The notes under the pieces were generated by a model that did no database searches, was not told where the DNA came from, and worked only from the letters and a program-made list of their open reading frames with translations. This document shows, piece after piece, positions 1-9,540 of a DNA stretch of 64,000 bases. Where the stretch lies: positions 156,823-220,822 of the forward strand of contig JAUMWC010000001.1 in NCBI GenBank assembly GCA_030529855.1. The letters are read 5' to 3'. Position numbers and translations under genes: made by a program. Numbering within the stretch: position 1 is the stretch's first letter; the number at the start of each line of letters is the position of its first letter. This DNA is from Gemella sp. GTDB lineage: Bacteria > Bacillota > Bacilli > Staphylococcales > Gemellaceae.

Positions 1-810
1 TCCACTTAATACCTTACCTGGTCCTATTTCTACAAAAGTATCTACTCCATTTTCAATCATATATTCTACTGATTGCATAAATCTTACACTAGATTTGATT
101 TGATTTTTTAGTAGACTGGCTACTTCTTCATCAGATTCAGTCCCCAGAGTATTGTAGACAACTTTTTTGTTAGTCTCATTAAAGTTATAATTCTTTAACA
201 CAGAATATAATTCTTCACTTGCTCCTACTAGATAGTCAGAGTGAAAAGCACCAGAAACATTTAGTTTTATTGCTCTGATTTTTTGTTCTTTAAAGAGTTC
301 TACTGCTCTATCAATAGATTCTAAAGATCCTGTAAGAACAATTTGTTTTGGTGAGTTGTAGTTAGCAATTTGTAAATTATCTAGACTAGCTACAACTTCA
401 TTAATTTTTTCTAAGTCTGCATTCATTACAGCTAACATTCCAGTTGTTCCTTGCGGAAGTGCATCTGCCATAATTTGCCCACGTTTCTTAACAATTTCTA
501 GCGTGTCCTCTAAAGATAATACTCCTGAATATGCTAGGGCTGAGTACTCTCCAAGACTTAACCCTGCTACATAGTCTGCTTCTATTCCTTTTGATTTCAA
601 AATATTAGCAATTCCTAATGAAGTCGCAACTATTGCTGGTTGAGCGTTCAAGGTATTGTCCAAGTCTTCCTTAGGCCCTTCTATAATAATATTTTGTAAA
701 TTGTCATCTAATTTAGAAAAAATTTCTTTGTAAGGAGCTTGTGGTAATAAGTCCGTTCCCATTCCTACCTTTTGAACTCCTTGTCCTGCAAATACAAATG
801 CAATAGTCAT
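1..810 (-). CDS. fabD: Malonyl-CoA:ACP transacylase FabD (C-terminus cut by window edge)
   Basis: FabD loads malonyl groups from malonyl-CoA onto acyl carrier protein, feeding chain elongation in cytoplasmic fatty-acid synthesis. I translated 270 codons to the left edge. The protein opens with the family's FVFAGQG motif, has the nucleophilic serine in a GLSLGEY context, and has the SGAFHS motif that carries the catalytic histidine. FabD proteins are about 305-310 residues, so roughly 35-40 are missing. The start ATG is preceded by AGAGGTAAGAT. It lies 12 bases behind fabK, last in the visible part of the operon; fabG and fabF may follow outside the window. Confidence 0.93.
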   Translation of the reverse strand, partial: MTIAFVFAGQGVQKVGMGTDLLPQAPYKEIFSKLDDNLQNIIIEGPKEDLDNTLNAQPAIVATSLGIANILKSKGIEADYVAGLSLGEYSALAYSGVLSLEDTLEIVKKRGQIMADALPQGTTGMLAVMNADLEKINEVVASLDNLQIANYNSPKQIVLTGSLESIDRAVELFKEQKIRAIKLNVSGAFHSDYLVGASEELYSVLKNYNFNETNKKVVYNTLGTESDEEVASLLKNQIKSSVRFMQSVEYMIENGVDTFVEIGPGKVLSG

Positions 811-822
811 ATCTTACCTCTT

Positions 823-1758
823 TTAGTATCCTAATTTCTCATTTAATTTAGCAAATTCTTCTTTTGAGTGCGTCATTATTTCTTCAAAAATCTCTGCTAA
901 TGTTTTTTCTTCTTTTACAAGTCCTGCAATTTGTCCAAGCATTACTGAACCAGTCTTAACATCCCCATCTAATACTGCTCTTCTTAGTGAACCTAGTGTT
1001 AAGTGCTCTAACTCATCACGACTAGATACTGTTTTTTCTAATTCTAAGTACTCTTTTGTCATCTTGTTTCTTAAAGCACGTACTGGAGCGTTAAATTTAC
1101 GCCCTGTTACAACTGTATCAATGTCTTTAGCCTTGATTACAGCATTTTTGTATTCTTGATGAACGATACATTCTTTAGATGCTAGTAATCTTGTTCCGAT
1201 TTGAACACCCACTGCACCTAGAGCGATTGCTGCGTTAAATCCACGCCCATCTGCAATACCACCAGCAGCCACTACTGGAATAGAAACTGCATCTACAATT
1301 TGGGGGATTAAGGCCATTGTTGTGATTTCTCCAACATGACCACCTGCTTCTGTCCCTTCAGCGATTAAGGCATCTACTCCTAGTCTCTCCATTCTTTTTG
1401 CTAGAGCTACTGATGGAACAACTGGGATAATCTTGATTCCTTTTTCTTGAAGTCTTGGGACATAAGGTCCTGGGTTACCAGCTCCTGTAGTTACTACTGG
1501 TGCACCTTCTTCAATAATTACATCCACAATTGCATCACAGTGTGGGTTCATTAACATAACATTTACAGCAAATGGCTTGTCAGTTAATTCTTTACATTTT
1601 CTGATTGATTCTCTAACTTGATCTGCATTCATAGCACCTGTCGCAATCGTTCCAAGTCCACCTACGTTTGATACAGCAGCTGCAAATTCTGCTGTTGCAA
1701 TATTAGCCATCGCTCCTTGAAAAATTGGATATTTAATATTTAATAATTTGTTAATCAT
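823..1758 (-). CDS. fabK: FMN-dependent enoyl-ACP reductase FabK
   Basis: FabK is the flavoprotein that reduces enoyl-ACP with NAD(P)H, the last step of each elongation cycle. The 311-residue product has the nitronate-monooxygenase-like TIM barrel: an N-terminal YPIFQGAM segment, an EGTEAGGHVG motif near residue 135, and PVVAAGGIADGRG followed by GTRLLASKE for FMN phosphate binding. It replaces FabI, as in streptococci and relatives. It sits between fabH and fabD with 9-12 base gaps and a GGAG site before its ATG. I see no fabI in the window. Confidence 0.93.
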   Translation of the reverse strand: MINKLLNIKYPIFQGAMANIATAEFAAAVSNVGGLGTIATGAMNADQVRESIRKCKELTDKPFAVNVMLMNPHCDAIVDVIIEEGAPVVTTGAGNPGPYVPRLQEKGIKIIPVVPSVALAKRMERLGVDALIAEGTEAGGHVGEITTMALIPQIVDAVSIPVVAAGGIADGRGFNAAIALGAVGVQIGTRLLASKECIVHQEYKNAVIKAKDIDTVVTGRKFNAPVRALRNKMTKEYLELEKTVSSRDELEHLTLGSLRRAVLDGDVKTGSVMLGQIAGLVKEEKTLAEIFEEIMTHSKEEFAKLNEKLGY

Positions 1759-1767
1759 TTCTTACTC

Positions 1768-2715
1768 CTAAATTTCTAAAATTGTCGCACCCCAAGTTAG
1801 TCCAGCTCCGAACCCAACTAGTAGCACCTTATCTCCACTTACTAATTTTTTCTCTTCTAGTGCTTCATCTAAAGCAATTGCTATACTAGCAGCACTTGTG
1901 TTCCCATATTTATTTAAGTTAATATAGAATTTTTCCTTGTCTTGTTTTAATTTTTTAGCAACAAAATCAATAATTCTCTTATTAGCTTGATGCGGGATAA
2001 TTAATTTGACGTTATCTAAGTCAAGTTCATTCTGAGCTAAGACCCCTCTTACAGCTTCTTCCATAGCGGCCACAGCAAACTTAAAGACTTCTGAACCATT
2101 CATTTTTAAGAAACCTTCTTCTACACTTGTTTTATCAAGTTCTAAATTTAAATCACTTGCTTTTGCGTATAGATTCTCTTCTTGACCTAAACTCTTTGTG
2201 AAAAATTCTGTATTTTTTCCATCAGCTTCTAAAACTACTGCACCAGCTCCATCACCAAATAATACACAAGTATTTCTATCACTGTAGTCTATTATTTTAC
2301 TTAAGACTTCTGCTCCAATTACCAGCGCACGTTTGTGATAAGTACTCAGCATTGCTGATGCAACTTTTAGACCATAGATAAATCCTGTACAAGCAGCATT
2401 TAAATCAAAGGCTGTAACTGAATCTGGAAGACCTAATTTTTCTTGAACTAAACAAGCTACTGATGGAAACTTATTATCTGGAGTAGCTGTTGCACAAATA
2501 ATTAAATCAATAGAATTTTTATCAATACCAGCTTTTTCTATAGCAAGACTTGCGGCTTCATAAGCTAAATCTGATGTATTTTTTTCAGATATTCTTCTTT
2601 CTTCTATACCAGTTCGTTGAACAATCCACTCGTGACTTGTATCTACAATTTTTGATAAGTCATCATTAGTTACAACTTTAGATGGTAAAGATTTTGCTGA
2701 TGCTAATATCTTCAT
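1768..2715 (-). CDS. fabH: 3-oxoacyl-ACP synthase III FabH
   Basis: FabH condenses acetyl-CoA (or a branched primer) with malonyl-ACP to start fatty-acid chains. The 315-residue product has the thiolase-fold triad: Cys109 in NAACTGF, His in IIPHQAN, and Asn in NKYGNTS. The C-terminal GFGAGLTWGA motif is typical of the family. The start overlaps the accA stop by one base (TAATG), indicating translational coupling within the operon. Confidence 0.95.
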   Translation of the reverse strand: MKILASAKSLPSKVVTNDDLSKIVDTSHEWIVQRTGIEERRISEKNTSDLAYEAASLAIEKAGIDKNSIDLIICATATPDNKFPSVACLVQEKLGLPDSVTAFDLNAACTGFIYGLKVASAMLSTYHKRALVIGAEVLSKIIDYSDRNTCVLFGDGAGAVVLEADGKNTEFFTKSLGQEENLYAKASDLNLELDKTSVEEGFLKMNGSEVFKFAVAAMEEAVRGVLAQNELDLDNVKLIIPHQANKRIIDFVAKKLKQDKEKFYINLNKYGNTSAASIAIALDEALEEKKLVSGDKVLLVGFGAGLTWGATILEI

Positions 2716-3635
2716 TAGTAAACTCCTATTTCTCTATATTTCTTATATCTTTCATTTAATAAATTACTCTTCTTAACTTTCTTTAACTCTGTTAATCTAG
2801 CTAATAAACTTGCATCTATCTTGCTAATAACTTGTTCAAAATTATACTGAGCTCCACCAAATGGTTCTGTTATAATCTCATCAACTATTCCTTTTTCTTT
2901 TAAATCATAAGCAGTTAATTTCATAAGCTCACTCGCTTCTTTAGCTCTTGATCCATCTTTCCATAGAATAGATGCGAATCCTTCTGGTGATAAAACTGAA
3001 TAAACAGCATTCTCTAGCATAATTATTGCATCACCTACTGAAAGAGCTAAGGCTCCACCAGAACCTCCTTCTCCAATTACTAAACAAATTACTATAGTAT
3101 TTAGATTTGAAAATTCAAATAAAGATTTGGCAATCGCTTCTGCTTGTCCTCTTTCTTCTGCTCCCTTACCTGGGTAAGCACCTGATGTATCAACAATTGT
3201 AATAATTGGTCTTGAAAACTTTTCTGCTTGTTTAGCCAGTCTAATAGCTTTTCTATATCCTTCAGGACTAGCCATACCAAAGTTTCTCTTGATGTTTTCT
3301 TCTACATCGTTCCCCTTAGCTTGAGCAATTACTGTAACTGATATATCGTGAAATTTAGCAAGACCTCCAATAATTGCTGCATCATCTCCAAATGCTCTAT
3401 CTCCATGTAATTCCATAAAATCTGTAAATAGAGCATCTATATATGCTTTTGCTTTAGGTCTATCTTTATCCCTTGCTATCTTAACTCTATCCCAGGCTGC
3501 TAGTTTTCCGTTAGCTAATGTTGATATTTTTTTTATTATTTCTTTTTCAAGACTTTCTACCGCTGCAGGATCATTTAATTTATCCTTGTTATCATGTAGA
3601 ATTTTTAGTAATTCCTCGTATTTTTTGTCTTCCAT
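2715..3635 (-). CDS. accA: Acetyl-CoA carboxylase carboxyltransferase subunit alpha
   Basis: AccA with AccD forms the carboxyltransferase that moves CO2 from carboxybiotin to acetyl-CoA, making malonyl-CoA. The 306-residue protein carries the crotonase-like signatures of Acc[27 protein letters not shown], and [16 protein letters not shown] followed by [11 protein letters not shown]. Start and stop overlap its neighbours by one base on both sides (TAATG), so subunit synthesis is probably coupled with accD and fabH. Confidence 0.96.
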   Translation of the reverse strand: MEDKKYEELLKILHDNKDKLNDPAAVESLEKEIIKKISTLANGKLAAWDRVKIARDKDRPKAKAYIDALFTDFMELHGDRAFGDDAAIIGGLAKFHDISVTVIAQAKGNDVEENIKRNFGMASPEGYRKAIRLAKQAEKFSRPIITIVDTSGAYPGKGAEERGQAEAIAKSLFEFSNLNTIVICLVIGEGGSGGALALSVGDAIIMLENAVYSVLSPEGFASILWKDGSRAKEASELMKLTAYDLKEKGIVDEIITEPFGGAQYNFEQVISKIDASLLARLTELKKVKKSNLLNERYKKYREIGVY

Positions 3636-4501
3636 TATTTTTCACCGTGTAAAGTCAACAGTTTATATATAGTTGACTTAAGATCTTTTCTTTCCACTAT
3701 CATATCAATAAATCCTTTTTCTAAAAGGAATTCACTCGTTTGAAAATCTTCTGGTAATTTCTCGTTTATTGTTTTCTCTATAACTCTCTTACCAGCGAAT
3801 CCAATAAGGGCTTTTGGCTCAGCTAAAATAATATCTCCAAGCATAGCAAAACTTGCACTAACTCCGCCTGTTGTAGGATCTGTTAGTAACGTTATATATA
3901 ATAAACCTTTATCACTATGTCTTTTTAAAGCAGCTGATGTTTTAGCCATCTGCATTAAAGAAATTATTCCCTCTTGCATCCTTGCTCCACCTGATGTTGT
4001 CGCTACTAGTAATGGTAACTTTTTATCAGTTGCATATTCTATAGCTCTAGTAAGTTTTTCTCCTACTACCATTCCCATAGATCCCATCATAAAGTTAGAA
4101 TCCATAACAGCTACTATAGTTTTAATACCATTAACTTTAGCTATACCACACACGATGGCATCTGTTAGACCAGACTTTTCCTTAGCAACTTGTAATTTTT
4201 CATCATATTGATAAAAATTCTCTGTGTTAGGACTTTCTACTTCTGCATCAAATTCTTTAAAGTAATTTGTATCCGTTAATTGAGCTAATCTTTCTCTAGC
4301 CCCTAATCTCTTATGGTATCCGCATTTAGGACAAACCTGCAAGTTACTTTGCCAATCTTCCACATGAACCTTTTCATTACAAACTGGACAAGCTAGAAGA
4401 ATGTTATCAGGTATTTCCTTAGGTTCAAAAACTCTATTTTTATTTCTATAAATTTTTAATTTAGAAATTTTGTCTTTTCTTGTATTAAACAAACGCCTCA
4501 T
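3635..4501 (-). CDS. accD: Acetyl-CoA carboxylase carboxyltransferase subunit beta
   Basis: AccD is the zinc-binding half of the carboxyltransferase. Near residues 38-60 it has a four-cysteine ribbon (CPVC...CPKCGY), and the core motifs SGGARMQEG and [14 protein letters not shown]. At 288 residues it has the usual length. Its ATG lies inside the end of accC (17-base overlap), preceded by GGAGTTAG, so initiation is probably coupled to accC translation. Confidence 0.96.
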   Translation of the reverse strand: MRRLFNTRKDKISKLKIYRNKNRVFEPKEIPDNILLACPVCNEKVHVEDWQSNLQVCPKCGYHKRLGARERLAQLTDTNYFKEFDAEVESPNTENFYQYDEKLQVAKEKSGLTDAIVCGIAKVNGIKTIVAVMDSNFMMGSMGMVVGEKLTRAIEYATDKKLPLLVATTSGGARMQEGIISLMQMAKTSAALKRHSDKGLLYITLLTDPTTGGVSASFAMLGDIILAEPKALIGFAGKRVIEKTINEKLPEDFQTSEFLLEKGFIDMIVERKDLKSTIYKLLTLHGEK

Positions 4502-5852
4502 TTTCTTCTAACTCCTTGACAAATTTTTCTATAAATCCAGTGTTGTAAGTTCCTTTAACTACTTCTGGGTGGTGTAACATTAAGTATTGGAATTCTATAT
4601 TTGTGTTAATTCCTTCTATAATTAATTCTTCTAAAGCTATTCTCATTTTCTTAATACAAGCTAACCTTGTTGGTGCATGAGTTATTATTTTCATAATCAT
4701 AGAATCATAGTAAGGTGGGATTGAGTAACCATTATATACAGCTGTTTCTATCCTTACTCCATTTCCTGCTGGTAAGTTTAAAAATTTAATTTTCCCTGGA
4801 GATGGTGCAAAGTTATTTCTAATATCTTCAGCTGTTATTCTACACTCAATTGAGTAACCATTAATAAAGATATCTTCTTGCTTAGCACTTAGTTTCAGAC
4901 CTGATGCTACCCTAATTTGCTCTCTAACAATATCAACTCCAGTAATCATTTCTGTAACTGGGTGCTCTACTTGAATACGTGTGTTCATCTCCATAAAGTA
5001 GTGATTTCCATTTTTATCAACTAAGAACTCAATAGTTCCTGCTGAATAGTAACCTAGCTCTTTACAGATTTTTACTGCATCATCAAGTAACTTTTGTCTT
5101 AAGTCATCAGAAATTCTATAGCATGGTGCCTCTTCTAAAACTTTTTGATTTTTTCTTTGAAGTGAGCAATCTCTTTCAAATAGATGTAAGACATTCCCAT
5201 GTGTATCACCTAGAAGTTGAACTTCTATATGTTTTGGTGATTCTATAAATTTCTCCATGTATACACGTGGATCTCCGTAGTTAGCGTTGGCTTCTGATTG
5301 AGCTGTAACAATATTGTCAGCCAAAGCATCTTGAGAATGAACTATTCTCATTCCCTTTCCACCACCACCAGAACATGCTTTGATGATAATTGGATATCCT
5401 ATTTCATCAGCTCTTTTAATAGCATCCGAAATATCTTCTATTACATCTTTAGAACCAGGAATAACAGGTACTCCTAATTCAATCATTTGTTTCTTAGCTT
5501 CTGCCTTATCTCCAAGTTTAGAAATTAGATTATAATCTGGACCGACAAATATAAGTCCACATTCTTCTACCAACTTAGCAAAAGTTGGATTTTCACTTAA
5601 GAATCCAAACCCTGGGTGAATAGCATCACAACCAGTACTACAAGCAGCTTGAATAACATTATTCATATTTAGATAAGAATGTAGCGATGAGTTAGGCCCT
5701 ACACACACAGCTTGGTCAGCCAAGTTAACGTGCAGAGATTCCTTATCTCCCTTAGAATAGATAGCTACTGTTTCTATTCCCATTTCTTTACAAGTTCTAA
5801 TAATTCTAACAGCTATCTCTCCACGATTAGCTACCAATAATTTCTTTATCAC
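4485..5852 (-). CDS. accC: Acetyl-CoA carboxylase biotin carboxylase subunit
   Basis: AccC uses ATP and bicarbonate to carboxylate the biotin on AccB. The 455-residue ATP-grasp protein shows ANRGEIAVRIIRT at the N-terminus, the glycine-rich ATP loop KACSGGGGKGMR, the biotin carboxylase signature EFLVDKNGNHYFMEMNTRIQVEHPVTE (catalytic Glu and Arg included), and the usual C-terminal domain. It is two bases behind accB. Nothing looks damaged. Confidence 0.97.
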   Translation of the reverse strand: MIKKLLVANRGEIAVRIIRTCKEMGIETVAIYSKGDKESLHVNLADQAVCVGPNSSLHSYLNMNNVIQAACSTGCDAIHPGFGFLSENPTFAKLVEECGLIFVGPDYNLISKLGDKAEAKKQMIELGVPVIPGSKDVIEDISDAIKRADEIGYPIIIKACSGGGGKGMRIVHSQDALADNIVTAQSEANANYGDPRVYMEKFIESPKHIEVQLLGDTHGNVLHLFERDCSLQRKNQKVLEEAPCYRISDDLRQKLLDDAVKICKELGYYSAGTIEFLVDKNGNHYFMEMNTRIQVEHPVTEMITGVDIVREQIRVASGLKLSAKQEDIFINGYSIECRITAEDIRNNFAPSPGKIKFLNLPAGNGVRIETAVYNGYSIPPYYDSMIMKIITHAPTRLACIKKMRIALEELIIEGINTNIEFQYLMLHHPEVVKGTYNTGFIEKFVKELEENEAFV

Positions 5853-5853
5853 A

Positions 5854-6306
5854 TTAATCTCCTATAAGAATAAGTTTTTGGTCATACTCAACCATTTCTC
5901 CATTAATACCCTTGATTTCAAGAATTTTTCCTGATTTACTTGCTTTAATTTCATTCATAACCTTCATTGCTTCAAGTATGAATAAAACATCTCCTTCTTT
6001 AACTTCCTGTCCTACTTTTACAAAAGGAGTAGCTCCTTCACTAGCAGCTGCATAGAAGGTTCCAACAAATGGTGCTCTTATCCATTCTCCTTGCTCTGCG
6101 ACTTCCATTGCTGGTGTTTCAACTACTTGGTTAGTTACTGCAATCGGAGCAGCTACTGCTGCAGTAGGCACATAACTTTCTTGATATACAATTTCTTTAT
6201 TCGCAGACTTCATCTTTAGCTTAACGTCTTTCATTTCGATAGACATTTCTCCAAGACCAGACTCCTTAAAAAGTTCTATTATTTCACTTATTTTCTTTAA
6301 ATCCAC
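5854..6306 (-). CDS. accB: Biotin carboxyl carrier protein of acetyl-CoA carboxylase
   Basis: AccB carries the covalent biotin that shuttles CO2 between AccC and AccA/AccD. The 150-residue product has a variable Ala/Pro/Val-rich linker and an 80-residue biotinyl domain with the biotin-accepting lysine in EAMKVMNE. It follows acpP by about 60 bases and leads straight into accC. Its need for biotin is a functional link to the bioY gene nearby. Confidence 0.96.
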   Translation of the reverse strand: MDLKKISEIIELFKESGLGEMSIEMKDVKLKMKSANKEIVYQESYVPTAAVAAPIAVTNQVVETPAMEVAEQGEWIRAPFVGTFYAAASEGATPFVKVGQEVKEGDVLFILEAMKVMNEIKASKSGKILEIKGINGEMVEYDQKLILIGD

Positions 6307-6368
6307 TGTTTTCTCCCTATAATTAAAAGGCGGTCCAATATAATTTGTCCCAGCCCTTTATTAAAATA

Positions 6369-6593
6369 TTATTTTTTGCTTTCTACAAGATTAATAATAT
6401 CTTGAACTGTTTCTAAAGCTTCTAATTCTTCATCTTCAATTTTGATATCGAAAGTTGACTCTAACTCTAGAGATAATTCAACTGCCGCTAAAGAATCAAT
6501 TCCTAAATCATCATTTAATTTTGCATCTGCTGTAATTTCCTCAGCGTCTAAATTTAAAGCTTCTACTAATACTTCTTTTACTTGTTCTAACAT
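6369..6593 (-). CDS. acpP: Acyl carrier protein
   Basis: ACP carries growing acyl chains on a 4'-phosphopantetheine arm. The 74-residue acidic four-helix protein has the attachment serine in DDLGIDSLAAVEL. It is the first gene after a consensus promoter and a FabT-like site, so it opens the fatty-acid operon. A GGAGGAATAAAAA ribosome site precedes the ATG. Placing acpP before the acc genes differs from the common streptococcal order (fabT-fabH-acpP-fabK...). Confidence 0.97.
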   Translation of the reverse strand: MLEQVKEVLVEALNLDAEEITADAKLNDDLGIDSLAAVELSLELESTFDIKIEDEELEALETVQDIINLVESKK

Positions 6594-6630
6594 TTTTTAT
6601 TCCTCCGAATTTAATTTGATTCACAAAAGA

Positions 6631-6691
6631 TTTGACATTCAAATGATTTGATTACAAAATTAATTATAAGAAATATCGACCAATAAGTCAA
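6631..6691 (-). promoter_or_regulatory. Promoter and FabT-like operator of the fatty-acid operon
   Basis: Reading minus, TTGACT (6691-6686), a 17-base spacer and a perfect TATAAT (6668-6663) form a strong sigma-A promoter. About 20 bases downstream, 6631-6643 is the perfect palindrome TTTGA-CAT-TCAAA. This matches the half-sites of the MarR-family regulator FabT in streptococci (known). Regulation here is inference; no fabT gene is in the window. Confidence 0.75.
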
Positions 6692-6772
6692 TAGTTTTAT
6701 AGTCAAATTTTTAAAGATTTTTTTCTATCATTTTCCACTTTCCTTTAGCTAATTCATTGTAAACGATATATT

Positions 6773-6813
6773 CCAAAATAAAAAAATTTGGACGATAGAT
6801 AAATCTACCGCCC
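6773..6813 (-). terminator. Rho-independent terminator of bioY
   Basis: Read on minus, 6813-6790 folds as an 11-pair stem (GGGCGGTAGAT with ATCTATCGTCC, two wobble pairs) followed by a run of T, just after the bioY stop. It separates bioY from the fatty-acid operon downstream. Confidence 0.85.
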
Positions 6814-6818
6814 TAATT

Positions 6819-7343
6819 TTATATGTTTATTGATTTTTTAGTAATTTGAGAAATTTTATAAGCTAAAATTCCAAAGATTATATCTTTTGGTAAGTACACT
6901 AAAAATAAATTAATAACCATGAAAGAAATTGGATATGATTTTCCGTTTATTACTGATTGGATGAAAGTAAAATACGGTACTCCTACAAGATAAACTAGAA
7001 GTATCCCTACTATTATTACAAAATATACATTTATTTTTTCTTTTAATGCTGAAATAAAATATACCGATAATAAAAATCCTAATAAATATCCAAAGGATGG
7101 GAATAAAAGATATTGTGGTCCTCCACCAGATGTAAATACTGGAAGACCAATCAATCCCATAACAATATATAGTAGAACACTTAAAAATGCCATTTCTTTT
7201 CTAAGTACTAATGCAGCTAAAATTACAAAAAATGATTGCATTGTCATTGGTACACCTAGCATAGGAAACTTAATAAATGCACCTACTGCAATTAAAGCAG
7301 TAAACATTGCTACTAAAACTAACTCTTTTATTTTTTTATTCAT
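6819..7343 (-). CDS. bioY: Biotin transporter substrate-binding subunit BioY
   Basis: BioY is the membrane S component of ECF-type biotin uptake. The 174-residue protein is almost wholly hydrophobic with about five to six membrane segments and carries the family's GVPMTMQSFFV and GLPVFTSGGGP motifs. No bioMN energizing genes are adjacent, so it presumably shares a general ECF module. It stands alone between terminators, upstream of the biotin-requiring carboxylase operon, and shares an operator motif with it. Confidence 0.92.
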   Translation of the reverse strand: MNKKIKELVLVAMFTALIAVGAFIKFPMLGVPMTMQSFFVILAALVLRKEMAFLSVLLYIVMGLIGLPVFTSGGGPQYLLFPSFGYLLGFLLSVYFISALKEKINVYFVIIVGILLVYLVGVPYFTFIQSVINGKSYPISFMVINLFLVYLPKDIIFGILAYKISQITKKSINI

Positions 7344-7365
7344 AAATACTCCTGAATCATTATGG

Positions 7366-7407
7366 TTTGATACTCAAATTAAAACATATTTAGGTTTACT
7401 TTGTCAA
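7366..7407 (-). promoter_or_regulatory. bioY promoter with FabT-like operator
   Basis: On minus, TTGACA (7407-7402) is followed after 18 bases by TTTAAT, and directly against it 7378-7366 reads TTTGA-GTA-TCAAA. This is the same palindrome as at acpP. Its position over the start of transcription fits repression. The link to FabT is inference from motif similarity. Confidence 0.6.
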
Positions 7408-7454
7408 GAAGAAGTTTGACTAAAATATATAATATAAACTTTTATAACATAAAA

Positions 7455-7489
7455 ATACTCTCTGAAATATTAAATATTTCAGAGAGTAT
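7455..7489 (-). terminator. Terminator of tkt
   Basis: A perfect 16-pair stem (ATACTCTCTGAAATAT with its complement, loop TAA) ends with a T-run on the minus strand, immediately after the transketolase stop. Confidence 0.9.
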
Positions 7490-7511
7490 CAAATTCTATA
7501 TTCAATAGATT

Positions 7512-9482
7512 TTATAATTCTTTAACTAATTTAGATAGATTTTCTACATTAAATCCATACTTATCTATCACTGTTGCTGCAGGTGCTGATGCTCCAAATG
7601 TATCTATACCTAATACTTTCCCATCTAGCCCTACATATTTATACCAGCTTTGAGTCGCTGCCATTTCTACTGCTATACGACGTCTCACTGAGTTTGGTAA
7701 GATTTCTTCTTTGTACTCTGCATCTTGTGCATCAAATAATTCTGTCGATGGTACTGAAACTACTCTTACTTTTACTCCTTCTTTTGCTAGTTCTTTTGCT
7801 GTATTTACTGCTAGATTTACTTCTGATCCTGTTGCTAAGATTATTCTATCGAATCCTTCTTCTTCGTAAACTACATAGGCTCCTCTTGCTACTTTTTCGA
7901 AGTTTGTTCCTTCTTCTACTGTTAGGTTTTGTCTTGTTAATACTAGAGTCGTTGGCGTTGTTTCACTTGTTAATGCTAAGTGCCATGCCGCTTGTGTTTC
8001 TCTTGCGTCTGCTGGACGGATTACATTTAGGTTTGGTATTGCTCTTAGTCCCGCTAGGTGTTCTATTGGTTCGTGAGTTGGTCCGTCTTCCCCTACTGCA
8101 ATTGAGTCGTGTGTGAAGACATATGTTACTGGCAGACCTTGCAGAGCTGATAGTCTAATTGCTGCTTTTAAGTAGTCTGAGAATACAAAGAATGTTCCTC
8201 CGTAGACTCTTAATCCTCCGTGGGCCGCTAATCCGTTTAAGATTGTTCCCATCGCAAATTCACGTACTCCAAATTGAATGTTTCTATTTGATGGATTTGT
8301 TGAGTCTTGTAACCCTTCTCCTTTTATGTACGTCATGTTTGAGTGAGCTAAGTCTGCTGATCCTCCTAAGAAGTTTGGTAATTTAGCTGCTGCGATGTTT
8401 AGTGCATCTTGACTTGAGTTACGTGTTGCTTGTGAGAATCCTACTTCTAATTCTGGGAAGTCTTCTGCTTTTATTTCTACTGGATCTTTTCCTGCTAAAA
8501 TCGCTGTGATTTCTTCTGCTAATTCTGGATATACTTTCTTGTAATCTTCTACTAATTTAGACCAAGCTTCAAAGTCTTTTGCTCCTCTTTCTGCTACTTT
8601 TGTTTTGAAGTCTGCATATACTTCTTCTGGTACTTGGAATGGTTCATATGTCCATCCTAAGTTTTCTCTTGTTAGTTTTGTTTCGTCTGGCCCTAGTGGT
8701 GCTCCGTGCGCTGCATTTGAGTCTGCTTTGTTTGGTGATCCTTCTCCTATTCTTGTTTTTACTTCGATTAGGGATGGTTTTCCTGATGCTTTTGCTTCTT
8801 CTATTGCTTTACTTATTGCTTCTACATCTGTTCCGTCTTCTACTAGTGATGTGTGCCATCCATAAGCATTATATCTTGCTCTTACATCTTCTGTGAATGC
8901 ATCTTTTGTTTCTCCGTCAAGACAGATATTGTTTGAGTCGTATAGTACTACTAGTTTGTCTAGTTTTTGGAATCCTGCATATGATGCTGCTTCTGATGCT
9001 ACTCCTTCCATTAAGTCTCCATCTCCACAGATTACATATGTGTAGTGATCGAAAATTTTGTGATTTTCTTTGTTATATTTAGCTGCTAGGAATCTTTCTG
9101 CTTGGGCAAATCCTACTGCTGTTGAGATTCCTTGTCCTAATGGTCCTGTTGTTGCGTCTACTCCTGCTGTGTGTCCATACTCTGGGTGTCCTGGTGTCTT
9201 AGATCCCCATTGGCGGAAGTTTTTTAATTCTTCTATTGATACTTCTTCATATCCTGATAGGTGTAATAATCCGTATAATAGCATAGATCCATGTCCTGCC
9301 GATAGTATGAATCTGTCTCTGTTTATCCAGTTTGCTTCTTTTGGATTTATTGAGATATGTTTTGTGAATAGGCTATATGCCATTGGCGCAGCTCCCATTA
9401 CTATTCCTGGGTGTCCTGATTTTGCTTTTTCTATTGCATCTATTCCTAAAAATCTAATCGCGTTTATTGATAAGTTTGACAT
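7512..9482 (-). CDS. tkt: Transketolase
   Basis: Transketolase transfers two-carbon ketol units between pentose and other sugar phosphates using thiamine diphosphate. The 656-residue protein has the N-terminal catalytic His in KAKSGHPG, the thiamine-binding GDGDLMEG...N segment, and the later motifs [19 protein letters not shown] and RPADARE. The gap to the upstream dehydrogenase gene is 58 bases without a terminator, so it may be read with the polyol operon. A weak TATAAT upstream could also give it its own start. Long reading frames on the other strand here are by-products of its biased codon use. Confidence 0.96.
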   Translation of the reverse strand: MSNLSINAIRFLGIDAIEKAKSGHPGIVMGAAPMAYSLFTKHISINPKEANWINRDRFILSAGHGSMLLYGLLHLSGYEEVSIEELKNFRQWGSKTPGHPEYGHTAGVDATTGPLGQGISTAVGFAQAERFLAAKYNKENHKIFDHYTYVICGDGDLMEGVASEAASYAGFQKLDKLVVLYDSNNICLDGETKDAFTEDVRARYNAYGWHTSLVEDGTDVEAISKAIEEAKASGKPSLIEVKTRIGEGSPNKADSNAAHGAPLGPDETKLTRENLGWTYEPFQVPEEVYADFKTKVAERGAKDFEAWSKLVEDYKKVYPELAEEITAILAGKDPVEIKAEDFPELEVGFSQATRNSSQDALNIAAAKLPNFLGGSADLAHSNMTYIKGEGLQDSTNPSNRNIQFGVREFAMGTILNGLAAHGGLRVYGGTFFVFSDYLKAAIRLSALQGLPVTYVFTHDSIAVGEDGPTHEPIEHLAGLRAIPNLNVIRPADARETQAAWHLALTSETTPTTLVLTRQNLTVEEGTNFEKVARGAYVVYEEEGFDRIILATGSEVNLAVNTAKELAKEGVKVRVVSVPSTELFDAQDAEYKEEILPNSVRRRIAVEMAATQSWYKYVGLDGKVLGIDTFGASAPAATVIDKYGFNVENLSKLVKEL

Positions 9483-9540
9483 AATAATCTCCTAAAATTT
9501 TATATTATAGTTTATTTTCATCATACAATTATTTATTAAA

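Noticed and set aside
7574-9495. Several long leucine-rich or proline-rich plus-strand reading frames opposite tkt
   Set aside because: They are antisense shadows of a highly codon-biased gene; composition is implausible, with no ribosome sites.
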